A stretch of DNA of 64,000 nt from Leptolyngbya sp. SIOISBB (GCA_010671905.1 JAAHII010000001.1:3782001-3846000), one strand, 5' to 3'. Shown: positions 18,040 to 27,389, counted from the stretch's first letter. The notes: generated by a model from the sequence alone, not told the origin. Numbers and translations are program-made.

Positions 18040-20910
18040 ATGAATCGTCGTCAAACTAGCCCGGTTAGGTTTTTGCTCCTCTGTGTGTTGGGAGTCGGTT
18101 TAACCATTTTGCTTGCCCTGGGAGGGACCTGGTTAACCCGTGTGGCCTATGCGCAAGCGGACGATGTATCGGCCGAAATCGGTACAACAGAAGAGATCAG
18201 TAGCCTGCGCGATTTTGCCGAAGTAACCCAAGATCTTGAGAAACAAGAGGGCTTGCTAACGATTTATAGCAATATCGAGAAGGGGGAAGCCTATTTGGCG
18301 CTCTCGCCGCGGCAGTTTAACCGTAATTTTTTGCTATCGGCCACGTTAGAGTCTGGTGTCGGCGAAGCGGGGTTGTTTCGCGGCTGGCCGATCAATGATT
18401 TGGTGGTGCAGTTTCGGGAAATGCCGGGCGATCGCGTTCAAGTAGCAGTGCCCAACACCTATTTACGGAATTCGGCTGCTGCCGGTTGGGAACAGCGCCT
18501 GCAAGATAGCTCCTTCAGCGACTCGATTATTTTCGCGGTAGATATTGTCAGCATCGATCCTGCTTCTCAAATCAAATTGATTGACCTCTCGAACTTGCTG
18601 ATGGATCGGGATGTAGCCAATTTGACGGAAGGGTTGGGCTGGGTGTTGAGTGGCTATAGCCGCAATCCTGAGTTGTCGCGACTAGAGTCGCTGCAGATGT
18701 TTCCAGAAAACATGGAAGTGGGCACAGTGCTTGGTTTTTCGGGAGGTGGGGCCACCGATCCCCTCGCGGGCTTGTTTAGCTTTTCCCTAAGTGGCATTCC
18801 CGATAGTCGGGGGTTTTCGCTGCAGGTGCGTTACAGCTTGTCAGCGGTGCCGGTGAATAACAGCTACCAACCACGACAGGCCGATGAGCGAGTCGGTTAC
18901 TTTACCACCGCCTTTCGGGCGCCGCTGCAAGCTCGCCGGACTGATCCCTTTGTGCGTTATATCAATCGTTGGCACTTAGAAAAGCAAAACCCACAAGCGG
19001 AGTTGTCACCGCCTAAGGAGCCCATCGTTTTCTGGATTGAAAACACCACGCCGCCGGAATACCGTGACGCGATTCGGCAAGGCATTTTGGCTTGGAATGA
19101 AGCCTTTGAGGCAGCGGGCTTTCAAGGGGCGATCGAAGCGCGGCAGATGCCCGACAACGCACCTTGGGATCCCTCTGACGTCCGGTACAACGTTGTGCGC
19201 TGGTCCGACTCGTTGAACAACTGGGCGATTGGCTATGGCCCCTCTCGGGTAAATCCGCTAACGGGCCAAATTTTAGATGCTGATGTCATCCTGGATGCCA
19301 ATGTGATTCGCTACTTGCGGCGGCAATATCAAACCCGGGGGCTGGATGCGCCCAATAGTGCTGAGTTTTACTTGCAGCTGTGTGGGCAGCGATCGCAAAC
19401 CTGGTATCTGCAGTGGATGGCCATGCAGCAGGCGGGTGAAGCGGGGCTGGAAATGACTCGCAACCTAGAGGGTTGGCCCACCGAAGGCAGTAATCACCGG
19501 CTGACGGATGATCATTGCGCTGGATATCTGGGGACTCAGCACACTGCCTTTGGCGCGTTAGCACTGTCGACATTGTCGGGAGCGGACTTTTCGAGCGCTC
19601 AACTCGAAGCTTTCATTCGGCAATATTTGGTGTCGCTAACAGCGCACGAAATTGGTCATACGCTCGGACTGCGGCACAACTTTGCGGGCAGCCTGCTGCT
19701 GTCGCCCGAAGAGCTCAACGACCCCACCGTCAGCACAGCTCAAGGGCTGGTGAGTTCGGTGATGGATTACTTTCCCCCCAATGTGGCTCCCCCTGGGACT
19801 GAGCAGGGCGAATATTTCCCCAGTCGGCTAGGACCGTACGATCTTTGGGCAGTCGAATATGGTTATCGCGAAGCCCCCCCGTCGCCTCTCGATCGCGCTG
19901 AGCAGCAAATGTTAAGTCGCATCCTGCGCCGCAGTACCGAACCTGCCTTGGCGTATGCCACTGATGAAGACATTGTCGATTTCATCGATCCAGAGTCGCG
20001 GGCTTGGGATCTGAGCAGCGACCCGATGCAATATGCGATCTGGCAACTCGACAACGCTCAGGCCGTTTGGGATCGTCTCAATCGCCTCTCGGTGCATCCT
20101 GGTGAAGGCTATGGCAGTTTGCGCCAGCGGGTTGATCTGGTGTTTAACTACTTTTTCAGTAATACGCTGACGTTGACCGATTATGTCGGAGGCCAGCGGT
20201 TTCGCCGCTTGAATCCTTGGGAAAATCCTGATCTCACCCCTTTTGAGCCCATTCCTGCAGAGAAGCAGCGAGCGGCTTTAGCGACCCTCAACCAACGGGT
20301 GTTTGCGCCGGATGCGTTTGAGTTTTCTTCGCAGTTGATTAATCAGCTCGCTCCCGATCGCTGGCGGCATTGGGGCGTGCGACTGACGCGGTATCCGCTG
20401 GACTATCCCATCTATGAGCGCGTGTTGGAGGTGCAAAGTATTGCCCTCAGCGAACTCTTTTTAGCCGATCGCCTAGCGCGGGTGCGAGACATGGAGTTTA
20501 GGACGAATGCGGCGGATGTCCTCACCCTCAGCGAACTCTATGAATCGCTGTATCAAAGTATCTGGTCAGAAGTGACGACTGGCGAGGATGCGACCCCAGA
20601 TATTTCGAGCCTGCGGCGGGGGTTACAGCGTCATCATCTCAATACCCTGTCAAACTTAGTGCTGCGGCGCACCTTTTGGGATGCGCTCTCTGCCCAGAGC
20701 TTCAATGAGTTTGTCGCCACTCTGTCAACCCTGGGTGCTCCCGAAGATGCGCGGGTGCTGGCCCGCTTTCAACTCCGGCAGATGCAGGACGATATTGGGG
20801 ATACGCTGTCGCGCTATGACGGGCGCCTGACGGTGTCGACCCAAGCCCACTTGGAAGCCGTGAGCGATCGCATCGCCCGAGTGCTTGAAGCCCCGCTCTT
20901 AGGGCTGTAG
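18040..20910 (+). CDS. Secreted zinc-dependent metalloprotease (HEXXHXXGXXH)
   Basis: 956 residues from MNRRQTSPVRFLLLCVLGVG, with a signal peptide/membrane segment ending near AYAQADD, so exported. The metzincin-type zinc motif HEIGHTLGLRHNF begins at about residue 536 and is followed by a Met-turn-like VSSVMDYFPP. The N-terminal portion (LEKQEGLLTIYSNIEKGEAYL, FLLSATLESGVGEAGLF) matches the DUF5117/DUF4953 zinc-protease group, large periplasmic or surface enzymes of unknown substrate. The reading frame is open for 37 codons upstream, but the Met at 18040 begins the signal sequence. A very strong hairpin follows the stop. Confidence 0.85.
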   Translation: MNRRQTSPVRFLLLCVLGVGLTILLALGGTWLTRVAYAQADDVSAEIGTTEEISSLRDFAEVTQDLEKQEGLLTIYSNIEKGEAYLALSPRQFNRNFLLSATLESGVGEAGLFRGWPINDLVVQFREMPGDRVQVAVPNTYLRNSAAAGWEQRLQDSSFSDSIIFAVDIVSIDPASQIKLIDLSNLLMDRDVANLTEGLGWVLSGYSRNPELSRLESLQMFPENMEVGTVLGFSGGGATDPLAGLFSFSLSGIPDSRGFSLQVRYSLSAVPVNNSYQPRQADERVGYFTTAFRAPLQARRTDPFVRYINRWHLEKQNPQAELSPPKEPIVFWIENTTPPEYRDAIRQGILAWNEAFEAAGFQGAIEARQMPDNAPWDPSDVRYNVVRWSDSLNNWAIGYGPSRVNPLTGQILDADVILDANVIRYLRRQYQTRGLDAPNSAEFYLQLCGQRSQTWYLQWMAMQQAGEAGLEMTRNLEGWPTEGSNHRLTDDHCAGYLGTQHTAFGALALSTLSGADFSSAQLEAFIRQYLVSLTAHEIGHTLGLRHNFAGSLLLSPEELNDPTVSTAQGLVSSVMDYFPPNVAPPGTEQGEYFPSRLGPYDLWAVEYGYREAPPSPLDRAEQQMLSRILRRSTEPALAYATDEDIVDFIDPESRAWDLSSDPMQYAIWQLDNAQAVWDRLNRLSVHPGEGYGSLRQRVDLVFNYFFSNTLTLTDYVGGQRFRRLNPWENPDLTPFEPIPAEKQRAALATLNQRVFAPDAFEFSSQLINQLAPDRWRHWGVRLTRYPLDYPIYERVLEVQSIALSELFLADRLARVRDMEFRTNAADVLTLSELYESLYQSIWSEVTTGEDATPDISSLRRGLQRHHLNTLSNLVLRRTFWDALSAQSFNEFVATLSTLGAPEDARVLARFQLRQMQDDIGDTLSRYDGRLTVSTQAHLEAVSDRIARVLEAPLLGL

Positions 20911-20917
20911 CGCTCAT

Positions 20918-20967
20918 CAAGAAAGCGCCTCAAACGAATTCGATGATTCGTTTGAGGCGCTTTCTTG
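20918..20967. terminator. Bidirectional hairpin terminator, 22-bp perfect stem
   Basis: Bases 20918-20939 pair perfectly with 20946-20967, leaving a 6-nt loop (TCGATG). It lies between the 3' ends of the zinc protease (+) and the Nif11 gene (-). The tail on the plus strand is GAGTC, without a T run. Confidence 0.65.
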
Positions 20968-21004
20968 AGTCAATCGACGAACGGTTAATGGCTAATCTTA
21001 GTGA

Positions 21005-21292
21005 CTAATTTTTACTGACTTCTCCGGTAAAGGGTTGCACACCCGTGACGGGATAGTCATCGTGAGCGGGCGCAAAGAGCTCTAAGACTGCTTTGGCTAA
21101 CTCACCAAAGAACCCCGATTGTTCTTGAATGGCAGGAACCGCTTTTTTCATGTCGTCCTCCGAAAATTCAAAACCGTGTTGCTTAGCTAGATCAACGATC
21201 GCTGTTTTTGCATCGGCCCCTTTCACCTGCTCAGATAGTGTCGAGCTATCGGCAGCTTGCTTGAGGAAGTCGAGGGCATTTTCCTTAGACAT
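21005..21292 (-). CDS. Nif11-domain small protein
   Basis: 95 residues from MSKENALDFLKQAADSSTL. The first ~65 residues fit the Nif11 family (N-terminal FLKQ...L..Q, then DAKTAIVDLAKQHGFEFSEDDM). Nif11 domains occur alone in cyanobacteria and as leaders of ribosomal peptide precursors. Here there is no GG/GA cleavage motif and no Cys/Ser/Thr-rich core; the tail is APAHDDYPVTGVQPFTGEV, so a natural-product precursor is unlikely. It follows the transketolase-like gene on the same strand by 187 bp and could be cotranscribed. Confidence 0.75.
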   Translation of the reverse strand: MSKENALDFLKQAADSSTLSEQVKGADAKTAIVDLAKQHGFEFSEDDMKKAVPAIQEQSGFFGELAKAVLELFAPAHDDYPVTGVQPFTGEVSKN

Positions 21293-21478
21293 AAGATAAC
21301 TTTTGAACGGTGAATATACTTTCAGTCTGCTAGGGTTCATAACGAACAAACGAGAAATGCAATAGACCCTTGCAAAACTTGAAACGCTGCAACATGACAA
21401 AACGGAAGCAGTGAGTCACACTACTTCCGTTTGTTCATTAAACGTTGCAAATCGGCAGACCCGATGACGCCAGCGAGC

Positions 21479-23380
21479 TTAGCCGATCAGCTCTTTGACT
21501 TTGGCCATAATGCCGGTGGGGTCAATGCCCTGATGGGGGAACTGTTCCCAGAGACCTCCGCAGCCTTCTTCATGGGTGCCTAGATAAGCGAACTTCGGCG
21601 TATAGCCTCGCTCTAGTAGCCAAGAACCAAAGCGACTGCCCAGCCCGGTGCGACGGTTAAAGGACTCGGTGACCAACACAAAGGGCGCTTTGCCGACTTT
21701 GGCCATCATGTCTTCGTCAATCACGTTCAGCGTGGCCTTGTTGATCAGACCCACTTCAATCCCTTCTTGCTTCAGGCGCTCAACGGCATCCAATGCCCGA
21801 TAGATCGAATCGCCGAAGGTCACAATGTAACCGGCAGACCCTTCGCGAATGACCTCGTCTTTGCCTGGGGTGAAGGTGTAGTCACCGCCAAACAGCTCGT
21901 TGCCATCGGTATCTAGCACATAGGGCACCTTCGAGCGAGTCGAGAAGATAAACCGCAGACCAGGATCGTTGAAGACAGCCTTAACCGCAGCCTTCATCTG
22001 GTTGGCATCAGCGGGGAAATACAGGCGCGTTTCGTAGCCGTCATCTAACCCGTTGTCGGCAAACATATTGTTGATGCCGAAGTGGCAGGTGTTATCCGCC
22101 ATATCGTCGATACCCGCATGGGAGAAGTGACACAGCAGGTTGGAATAGTTCAACCGGGCCATGGTGATCTCAGAAATACACATTTCTAAGAAGGCGCTAA
22201 AGGTCGCAAAGATACCCTGCTTGCCTTTTTCCATGCCGAAGCCAGCTGCAGCAGACAGGTTGCCGCGCTCTTGAATGCCGCCGCTGACGAAAACTTCGGG
22301 ATGCGCTTTACGGATTTGCGCTAGACCGCAAGAGCCTTCGAGGTCACTATCCACGACAAGGACACTATCTTTCCGGGTCTTCTCATCCATCCCGCCGAGA
22401 ATTTCGACAACGGCATCGCCAAAGACATTGCGATTGGCGCCGACCTTATCAGACGACCCCAGAAACTCGTAGGTATTCTTCGGCTTCTCAATCCCCTTGA
22501 GGAACGCAACCGCATCAGTATGACCTTTCGCTTCCAGATACTTCAGCGCTGCGTCTACTGGAATCACATCGTGGCCGTGGGTGCTCCCTTCAATGCCCTC
22601 AATGCCGACGGCCATCGCCCGCTTATTCACGATCGCGATCGGGCCGGGGGTATTGATCGCCTGGCAAATGTTGGCGTATAGCCCGTCGATGTCTTCGCCG
22701 TCGCCCTCTAACACGGTGAGGCCATGACCTTCGAGGGTGCGCTTCACGCTAAACCCGCCCATATATTTAGATGGATGACCGGCAATGGTGACATCGTTGT
22801 CATCAATCAGCAGCTTCACATTGATGTGGTTAGCCACCGCCAGACGCGCCGCTTCGGCATCATCGCCCTCTTGCTGAGCCCCGTCTGAGCCTAAACAAAA
22901 GACTGTTTTTCCAGGATTCGCTAGCGCGACACCATTTACATAGGGCCACATGTGACCTAACCGACCAGAGCTGAACTTAACCCCCGGAGTCAGACCTAAT
23001 TCGGGGTGACCCGGCAGCTTATCGTTAGCAGCGCGGTAGCGCATCAGCTGCTCAGCCGGGAGGTCGCCATTCAAGGTGGCCATCAAATATTGGGTCGCTA
23101 CTCGGTGACCCGCTTCGTCAAAAAACGTGGGGACAAACCCGTCCTCATTGCCCCGAAATAGCGCATCCAAAATCATCACTTCCGGGACGGTGTCGTAGGG
23201 ACCGCCGGTGTGACCACCGACACCCCGAGCTGCACCCGTGGCAGTGAAGAAGACGATCGCATCGCGGCACAACTCAATATTGAACTTGAGGGCGGCGCGC
23301 TGCTCGTCGGTCAGGGTAGTGACGGCAGGGTCGAGCGTGATTCGCTTGTAAGCGCTAAGGTCAATGGGGAATGTCGTCAT
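21479..23380 (-). CDS. Divergent transketolase-like enzyme
   Basis: 633 residues with the full transketolase layout: an N-terminal ThDP-binding domain (GHMWPYVNGVALANPG, CLGSDGAQQEGDDAEAARLA, LLIDDNDVTIAGHPS), a central Pyr domain (ERGNLSAAAGFGMEKGK, FATFSAFLEM) and a C-terminal domain (VTFGDSIYRALDAVERL). The N-terminus (ATGAARGVGGHTGGPYDTVP) differs from the usual cyanobacterial Tkt start, which has a KSGHPG motif. This is therefore probably a paralogue rather than the Calvin-cycle enzyme. Expected chemistry is two-carbon ketol transfer between sugar phosphates; donor and acceptor are unknown. Phosphoketolase is encoded 8 kb away. Confidence 0.85.
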   Translation of the reverse strand: MTTFPIDLSAYKRITLDPAVTTLTDEQRAALKFNIELCRDAIVFFTATGAARGVGGHTGGPYDTVPEVMILDALFRGNEDGFVPTFFDEAGHRVATQYLMATLNGDLPAEQLMRYRAANDKLPGHPELGLTPGVKFSSGRLGHMWPYVNGVALANPGKTVFCLGSDGAQQEGDDAEAARLAVANHINVKLLIDDNDVTIAGHPSKYMGGFSVKRTLEGHGLTVLEGDGEDIDGLYANICQAINTPGPIAIVNKRAMAVGIEGIEGSTHGHDVIPVDAALKYLEAKGHTDAVAFLKGIEKPKNTYEFLGSSDKVGANRNVFGDAVVEILGGMDEKTRKDSVLVVDSDLEGSCGLAQIRKAHPEVFVSGGIQERGNLSAAAGFGMEKGKQGIFATFSAFLEMCISEITMARLNYSNLLCHFSHAGIDDMADNTCHFGINNMFADNGLDDGYETRLYFPADANQMKAAVKAVFNDPGLRFIFSTRSKVPYVLDTDGNELFGGDYTFTPGKDEVIREGSAGYIVTFGDSIYRALDAVERLKQEGIEVGLINKATLNVIDEDMMAKVGKAPFVLVTESFNRRTGLGSRFGSWLLERGYTPKFAYLGTHEEGCGGLWEQFPHQGIDPTGIMAKVKELIG

Positions 23381-23563
23381 AATGGCGAACCTGTGTGAAC
23401 AACTGTGGGTATGTGGGTGAAGCGCGTGAGGCGATCCCTATCCTTTCATATTTATGGAAAATGTTTAAGCAAACATTAATCATCTTGGTATCAATCTAGA
23501 GCGATCGCGACTCGCCGTCCATCAAGAGGCGGTTAAAATTTTGAGCTAGATGTTGACTGCGAC

Positions 23564-23848
23564 TCAAGTAGGCCAGCGACGAAGTGGCTCCCCCTGCGCG
23601 AGCAGTTCGGAAACGGTGACAAAGCGATAGCCCTCAGCCAAATACTTGTCCAAAATCATCTGCACCAGCGTGACCGTGTTGCTGCGATCGGCCCCTTCAG
23701 ACTCGCCATCGCCATCATGCATCAGTACGATCGCCCCGTTGCCAAACTTGGGTGCGAGAATCTCCATCATCACGTCCGGTTCTTCGGGTTTCCAGTCGTT
23801 CATCTGCACCGTCCACAAAATGTTGGCCTGATCCCGCTGTTTGAGCAC
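23564..23848 (-). CDS. Polysaccharide deacetylase, C-terminal part (frameshifted gene)
   Basis: 94 residues with the last NodB motifs: WTVQMNDWKPEEP (motif 4, catalytic-site Asp-Trp) and GAIVLMHDGDG (motif 5, catalytic His), then VSELLAQGEPLRRWP. It joins the N-terminal part if one C is removed from each of two C4 runs (plus-strand G runs 23857-23860 and 23880-23883), giving FRSPYGHSWFTLPHVLKQRD. Confidence 0.8.
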   Translation of the reverse strand: MLKQRDQANILWTVQMNDWKPEEPDVMMEILAPKFGNGAIVLMHDGDGESEGADRSNTVTLVQMILDKYLAEGYRFVTVSELLAQGEPLRRWPT

Positions 23849-24372
23849 GTGGGGCAGGGGTGAACCAGCTGTGGCCGTAGGGGTGAACGAAAGGGGATTG
23901 CCTCGGTATAGCCCAGATCTCGCAGGAGATCATCCGTCGCTTCCAACTCTTGGCGAATGGTGGCGGGCGATTTGGCCTTCAGGCTGGGATGGCTCCAGGT
24001 GTGGTTGCCCAACTCGTGTCCCTGGGCCATCAGAGTCTGCACAATGTCGGGATGCTGCTCAACGTGCCGTCCCATGACAAAAAAGGTGCTCGGGGCCCCG
24101 GCATCGGCGAGTATCTGCCCAATTTGCGCGGTATAGCGGGGATCAGGACCATCGTCAAAGGTCAACGCCACGACTTTTTCGTCCGTCTGCACTTGGTAAA
24201 AAGCGTCGCCAAAGACCCAGGGAGCCAGATAGCGGTTGGGCCACAACACGCGATCGAACAGGAAAATCGTCAGCGCGATCGCCCCCACAATCATCAAAAA
24301 TCTCAATCCTCGTCGGCGGAAGCGCGATCGCGGTTTCGAGATGGGCTGTGGACGGTTGATTGTGGGCTGCAT
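23800..24372 (-). CDS. Polysaccharide deacetylase, N-terminal part (frameshifted gene)
   Basis: Short cytoplasmic Arg-rich start, one membrane segment (about residues 24-43, GLRFLMIVGAIALTIFLFD), then the NodB/CE4 domain: VVALTFDDGPDP (motif 1) and GHELGNHTWSHPSL (motif 2, metal His pair). The frame is lost inside motif 3 (FRSP) by two extra bases 23 bp apart. CE4 enzymes remove N-acetyl or O-acetyl groups from peptidoglycan, chitin-like or exopolysaccharide chains at the cell surface. The repaired protein would be about 270 residues. It is divergent from the P-loop ATPase gene. Confidence 0.8.
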   Translation of the reverse strand: MQPTINRPQPISKPRSRFRRRGLRFLMIVGAIALTIFLFDRVLWPNRYLAPWVFGDAFYQVQTDEKVVALTFDDGPDPRYTAQIGQILADAGAPSTFFVMGRHVEQHPDIVQTLMAQGHELGNHTWSHPSLKAKSPATIRQELEATDDLLRDLGYTEAIPFRSPLRPQLVHPCPTCSNSGIRPTFCGRCR

Positions 24373-24494
24373 CGACTCACTGCAAATTAGCTAATCGTTT
24401 TATTGAATCATTAAAGGTGAGGTCTGTGAGCCGCATCCAATCGCAGCACTCATTCAAAGCTTGGCTACTATAAGCGGTAGACCTCATCTCAGTT

Positions 24495-25076
24495 ATGGCT
24501 ATGAGCGAAGCCGTCTTAACCAGCATTTATAACGCTATCGATCCGTTTCGCCCGCTAGAACCCAACGACCCTGCATATGTGGACTGCGAGGCCGAACGCG
24601 GGGATGCCAACATTTTGCTGGATTTAGGGCCTGCCATCACGCGATCGCAACGCTACACCTGCCAGTTGTATGCTGGGCATCGCGGGGCTGGAAAATCGAC
24701 TGAGCTGCTGCGGTTAAAGGCTGATTTAGAGTCAAAAGGCTGCCATGTCGTTTATTTTGCCGCCGTGGGTGAAGATGGCGACATTGATCCCCAAGATGTG
24801 CAATACACCGACATTCTCTTGGCCTGTACGCGGCACCTCTTGGAAGACTTAACGCAGGCGGATCCCGCGCCGTTGATTAGCTGGTTTAAAGAACGGGGCA
24901 AAGAGCTGTATGCGATCGGGCAAACCAAGATTGTGATGGAATCTTTGGACGTGAGTTTGTTGGCGAGCCAGTTTGCGGAGATGACTGCGAGCATTCGAGC
25001 TGTCCCTAGCCAACGGCAAAAGATTCGCGATTTGGTGAACCCTCACACCATCACATTTAGTGAAAGCGCTGAATGA
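24495..25076 (+). CDS. P-loop ATPase of the NTPase-TPR-YqhA cassette, N-terminal part (frameshifted)
   Basis: 193 residues with Walker A AGHRGAGKSTELLRL at about residue 60. The frame ends early after NPHTITFSESAE because of one extra T in the TTT at 25056-25058; removing it gives TITLVKALNDFIADG, continuing into 25060-25824. The first residues (AIDPFRPLEPNDPAYVDCEA) resemble AAA-type regulatory NTPases. It starts the three-gene cassette, with a TPR protein and a YqhA-type membrane protein following. Function unknown. Confidence 0.75.
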   Translation: MAMSEAVLTSIYNAIDPFRPLEPNDPAYVDCEAERGDANILLDLGPAITRSQRYTCQLYAGHRGAGKSTELLRLKADLESKGCHVVYFAAVGEDGDIDPQDVQYTDILLACTRHLLEDLTQADPAPLISWFKERGKELYAIGQTKIVMESLDVSLLASQFAEMTASIRAVPSQRQKIRDLVNPHTITFSESAE

Positions 25077-25824
25077 CTTTATTGCGGATGGCAAAAGTAA
25101 GCTGCCTGCGGGCAAAGATCAGCTGGTGGTGATCGCCGATAATCTGGACCGCATTGTGCCGATTCACGATAACTATGGCCGCAGCAACCATGACGAAATC
25201 TTTCTAGATCGCAGTGAGCAACTGCAGGGCTTGGATTGCCATATGGTCTATACGGTTCCGATTTCGATGGTGTATTCCAATCGGGCCAATGACCTGAAGG
25301 AAGTTTATGGTAATCCCGAGTTACTGCCGATGGTGATGATTCAAACGCCTGATGGGGCGCTGCATGAACCAGGGTTTGAAAAGATGAAGGAAATTCTGCG
25401 GCGGCGCATTCGTCCCTTTATGCCCAAGGTCAGCCTAGGGCGCAACATTTTTGAGGGAGAGGCGGTCGTTCAACAGCTCTGTATTGCCAGTGGCGGTCAC
25501 GTGCGAGAGTTGCTGCTCTTGATGAAAGAAGCCATGAACCGGTCTAATGTCTTACCCATCCCAACCCGGGCTGTGCGACGCGCCATTGCCGAAACGCGCG
25601 ATACCTATCGTCGCACGGTGGAAAAAAATCAGTGGGCGGTGCTAGCCAAGGTGGCGCAAAGTCGCAGCATTGATAATGATGAAGACCATCGTGACTTGCT
25701 GTTTCGGCGCTGCCTGATGGAATATCGCTACTTCGACGAGACTGACACGCTGCAGTGTTGGTATGACGCTCATCCCCTCATCAAGGGGCTGCCCGAGTTT
25801 CAAGCGGCGCAGGCCGAACTTTAG
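25060..25824 (+). CDS. P-loop ATPase of the NTPase-TPR-YqhA cassette, C-terminal part (frameshifted)
   Basis: 254 residues that complete the ATPase: a Walker B-like strand LVVIADNLDRIVP, then VYTVPISMVYSN, a helical lid, and GGHVRELLLLMKEAMNRS resembling the sensor-2/winged-helix region of signalling AAA/STAND NTPases. The repaired enzyme would have about 442 residues. Its stop is 2 bp before the start of the TPR gene, so the two are almost certainly cotranscribed. Confidence 0.75.
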   Translation: MKALNDFIADGKSKLPAGKDQLVVIADNLDRIVPIHDNYGRSNHDEIFLDRSEQLQGLDCHMVYTVPISMVYSNRANDLKEVYGNPELLPMVMIQTPDGALHEPGFEKMKEILRRRIRPFMPKVSLGRNIFEGEAVVQQLCIASGGHVRELLLLMKEAMNRSNVLPIPTRAVRRAIAETRDTYRRTVEKNQWAVLAKVAQSRSIDNDEDHRDLLFRRCLMEYRYFDETDTLQCWYDAHPLIKGLPEFQAAQAEL

Positions 25825-25826
25825 CC

Positions 25827-27389
25827 ATGAATACTGACTTACTCGCATGGGACGAGGCCCTAACGATAGACTCCGAAGAGGAGTACCAAGCCCTATTGAA
25901 TGGTCTCAAAAGGTCGCACGGATTTGGACTGTATTTTGTACAGTGCTCGCCCTTTAGTAGTGGCAAGCTCATTAAGCGGGTACACAACGATCTGACTGAT
26001 CAAACCGTCAATGTCCTGAAATTCGAGCAGCCCATTGCCGATGGCAACGTTTTCAGGCGAGTCAATGTTTTCTTGCAAGCCCAGCCATCAGAGGTGCTGT
26101 TTGTTCAAGGACTCGAAACCTCGTTAGTTGATGCCGAAGAAACGAAAAAGCGGCTGGACTGGACCGAAGAAAAAGTCGAAAAGCTCAACTGGCGAGAGGT
26201 GCCACCCGTCTTGAATAACTTGAACCAGCAGCGAGAGCGCTTTCGCGATACCTTTTCAAACACCTGCTTAGTGTTTTTGCTGCCGCAATATGCCATCGAT
26301 TACATGGTGCATCGGTCACCCGACTTTTTTGACTGGCGTTCGGGGCTGTTTCAGTACGCTTCTGAGCCGAGTACCTTAGCGCTTGAGTCGGCTCGCATTT
26401 TGGCTGAGGGTGATTATGACGCCTATTGCACGTGGTCTCTGGAAGAACGCAACCAACGTCTACTCGAAATTCAAGCGCTGACAGAAGAAGTCAGTGAGAA
26501 TTTAGACAATTTATATTTTGAGCAAGGGTTGATCTTTGCAGCTGGCGAAGAGTACGAAAGTTCAGTGCGCTCTTTTGAGAAAACGATCATTATTAATCCT
26601 TACAGCCATGAAGCGCTCTACAACAAAGGCTTAGTGCTATCTAACTTAGGTCGCTATGAGGAGGAGATCGCGGCCTATGACGCGGCGCTAGCCATCAAAC
26701 CCGATGACGCAGCGCTCTACAACAAAGGCTTTGCGCTATCTAACTTAGGACGCTATGAGGAGGCGATCACGGCCTATGACGCCGCCCTGGCCATCAAACC
26801 CGACGACGCAGCGCTCTACAACAAAGGCTTTGCGCTATCTAACTTAGGACGCTATGAGGAGGCGATCGCGGCTTATGACGCCGCCCTGGCCATCAAACCC
26901 GACGACGCGGCGCTCTACAACAAAGGCTTTGCGCTGGATGAGTTAGGTCGCTATGAGGAGGCGATCGCGGCCTATGACGCGGCGTTGGCCATCAAACCCG
27001 ACGACACAGTGCTCAACAACAAAGGCATTGCGCTGCGAAAATTAGGCCGCTATGAGGAAGCGATCGCGGCCTATGACGCGGCGCTGGCCATCAAACCCGA
27101 CAAACACGAAGCGCTTGAAAACAAAGGTCTCGCACTTAATAACTTAAGCCGTTACCAAGAGGCACTTATCGCTTATGACGCTGCCATCACTATCAAACCC
27201 AATAGCTCCAATACGTTCTATAACAAGGCTTGCTGTTACGGCTTACAAGGCCAGCTTGAGCCTGCCTTAGAGAACTTGACACGGGCTATTGAACTGAGCC
27301 CTGATGAAAATCGCGAGTTGGCGAGGATGGACACTGACTTTGCGCCAATTCGCGATGGTCCTCGGTTTCAAGCGCTGCTAGAAGAATAA
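25827..27389 (+). CDS. TPR protein with N-terminal degenerate P-loop NTPase domain
   Basis: 520 residues. Residues 1-200 look like a second NTPase fold with a decayed P-loop (FVQCSPFSSGKLIKRV, without the Ser/Thr after Lys), a Walker B-like strand (VLFVQGLETSL) and the late signature RSPDFFDWRSGLF seen in signalling NTPases. Residues 235-500 are about eight tetratricopeptide repeats, five of them nearly identical 33-residue units (LGRYEEAIAAYDAALAIKP). Probable role: a scaffold or sensor partner of the ATPase just upstream (2-bp gap). The cellular process is unknown. Confidence 0.8.
   Translation: MNTDLLAWDEALTIDSEEEYQALLNGLKRSHGFGLYFVQCSPFSSGKLIKRVHNDLTDQTVNVLKFEQPIADGNVFRRVNVFLQAQPSEVLFVQGLETSLVDAEETKKRLDWTEEKVEKLNWREVPPVLNNLNQQRERFRDTFSNTCLVFLLPQYAIDYMVHRSPDFFDWRSGLFQYASEPSTLALESARILAEGDYDAYCTWSLEERNQRLLEIQALTEEVSENLDNLYFEQGLIFAAGEEYESSVRSFEKTIIINPYSHEALYNKGLVLSNLGRYEEEIAAYDAALAIKPDDAALYNKGFALSNLGRYEEAITAYDAALAIKPDDAALYNKGFALSNLGRYEEAIAAYDAALAIKPDDAALYNKGFALDELGRYEEAIAAYDAALAIKPDDTVLNNKGIALRKLGRYEEAIAAYDAALAIKPDKHEALENKGLALNNLSRYQEALIAYDAAITIKPNSSNTFYNKACCYGLQGQLEPALENLTRAIELSPDENRELARMDTDFAPIRDGPRFQALLEE
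26613..27110 (+). repeat. Tandem 99-bp repeats encoding TPR units
   Basis: Five consecutive units start at 26613, 26712, 26811, 26910 and 27009. The spacing is exactly 99 bp and the DNA is nearly identical, including third codon positions. Units at the edges are more divergent. Such identity indicates recent duplication or gene conversion within the array. Confidence 0.85.

Noticed and set aside
21005-21292. Nif11 protein as a ribosomal natural-product precursor
   Set aside because: No GG-type cleavage site, no Cys/Ser/Thr core and no modifying enzyme gene nearby.
26613-27110. CRISPR-like array
   Set aside because: The 99-bp periodicity is coding, in frame and encodes TPR units; there are no spacers.
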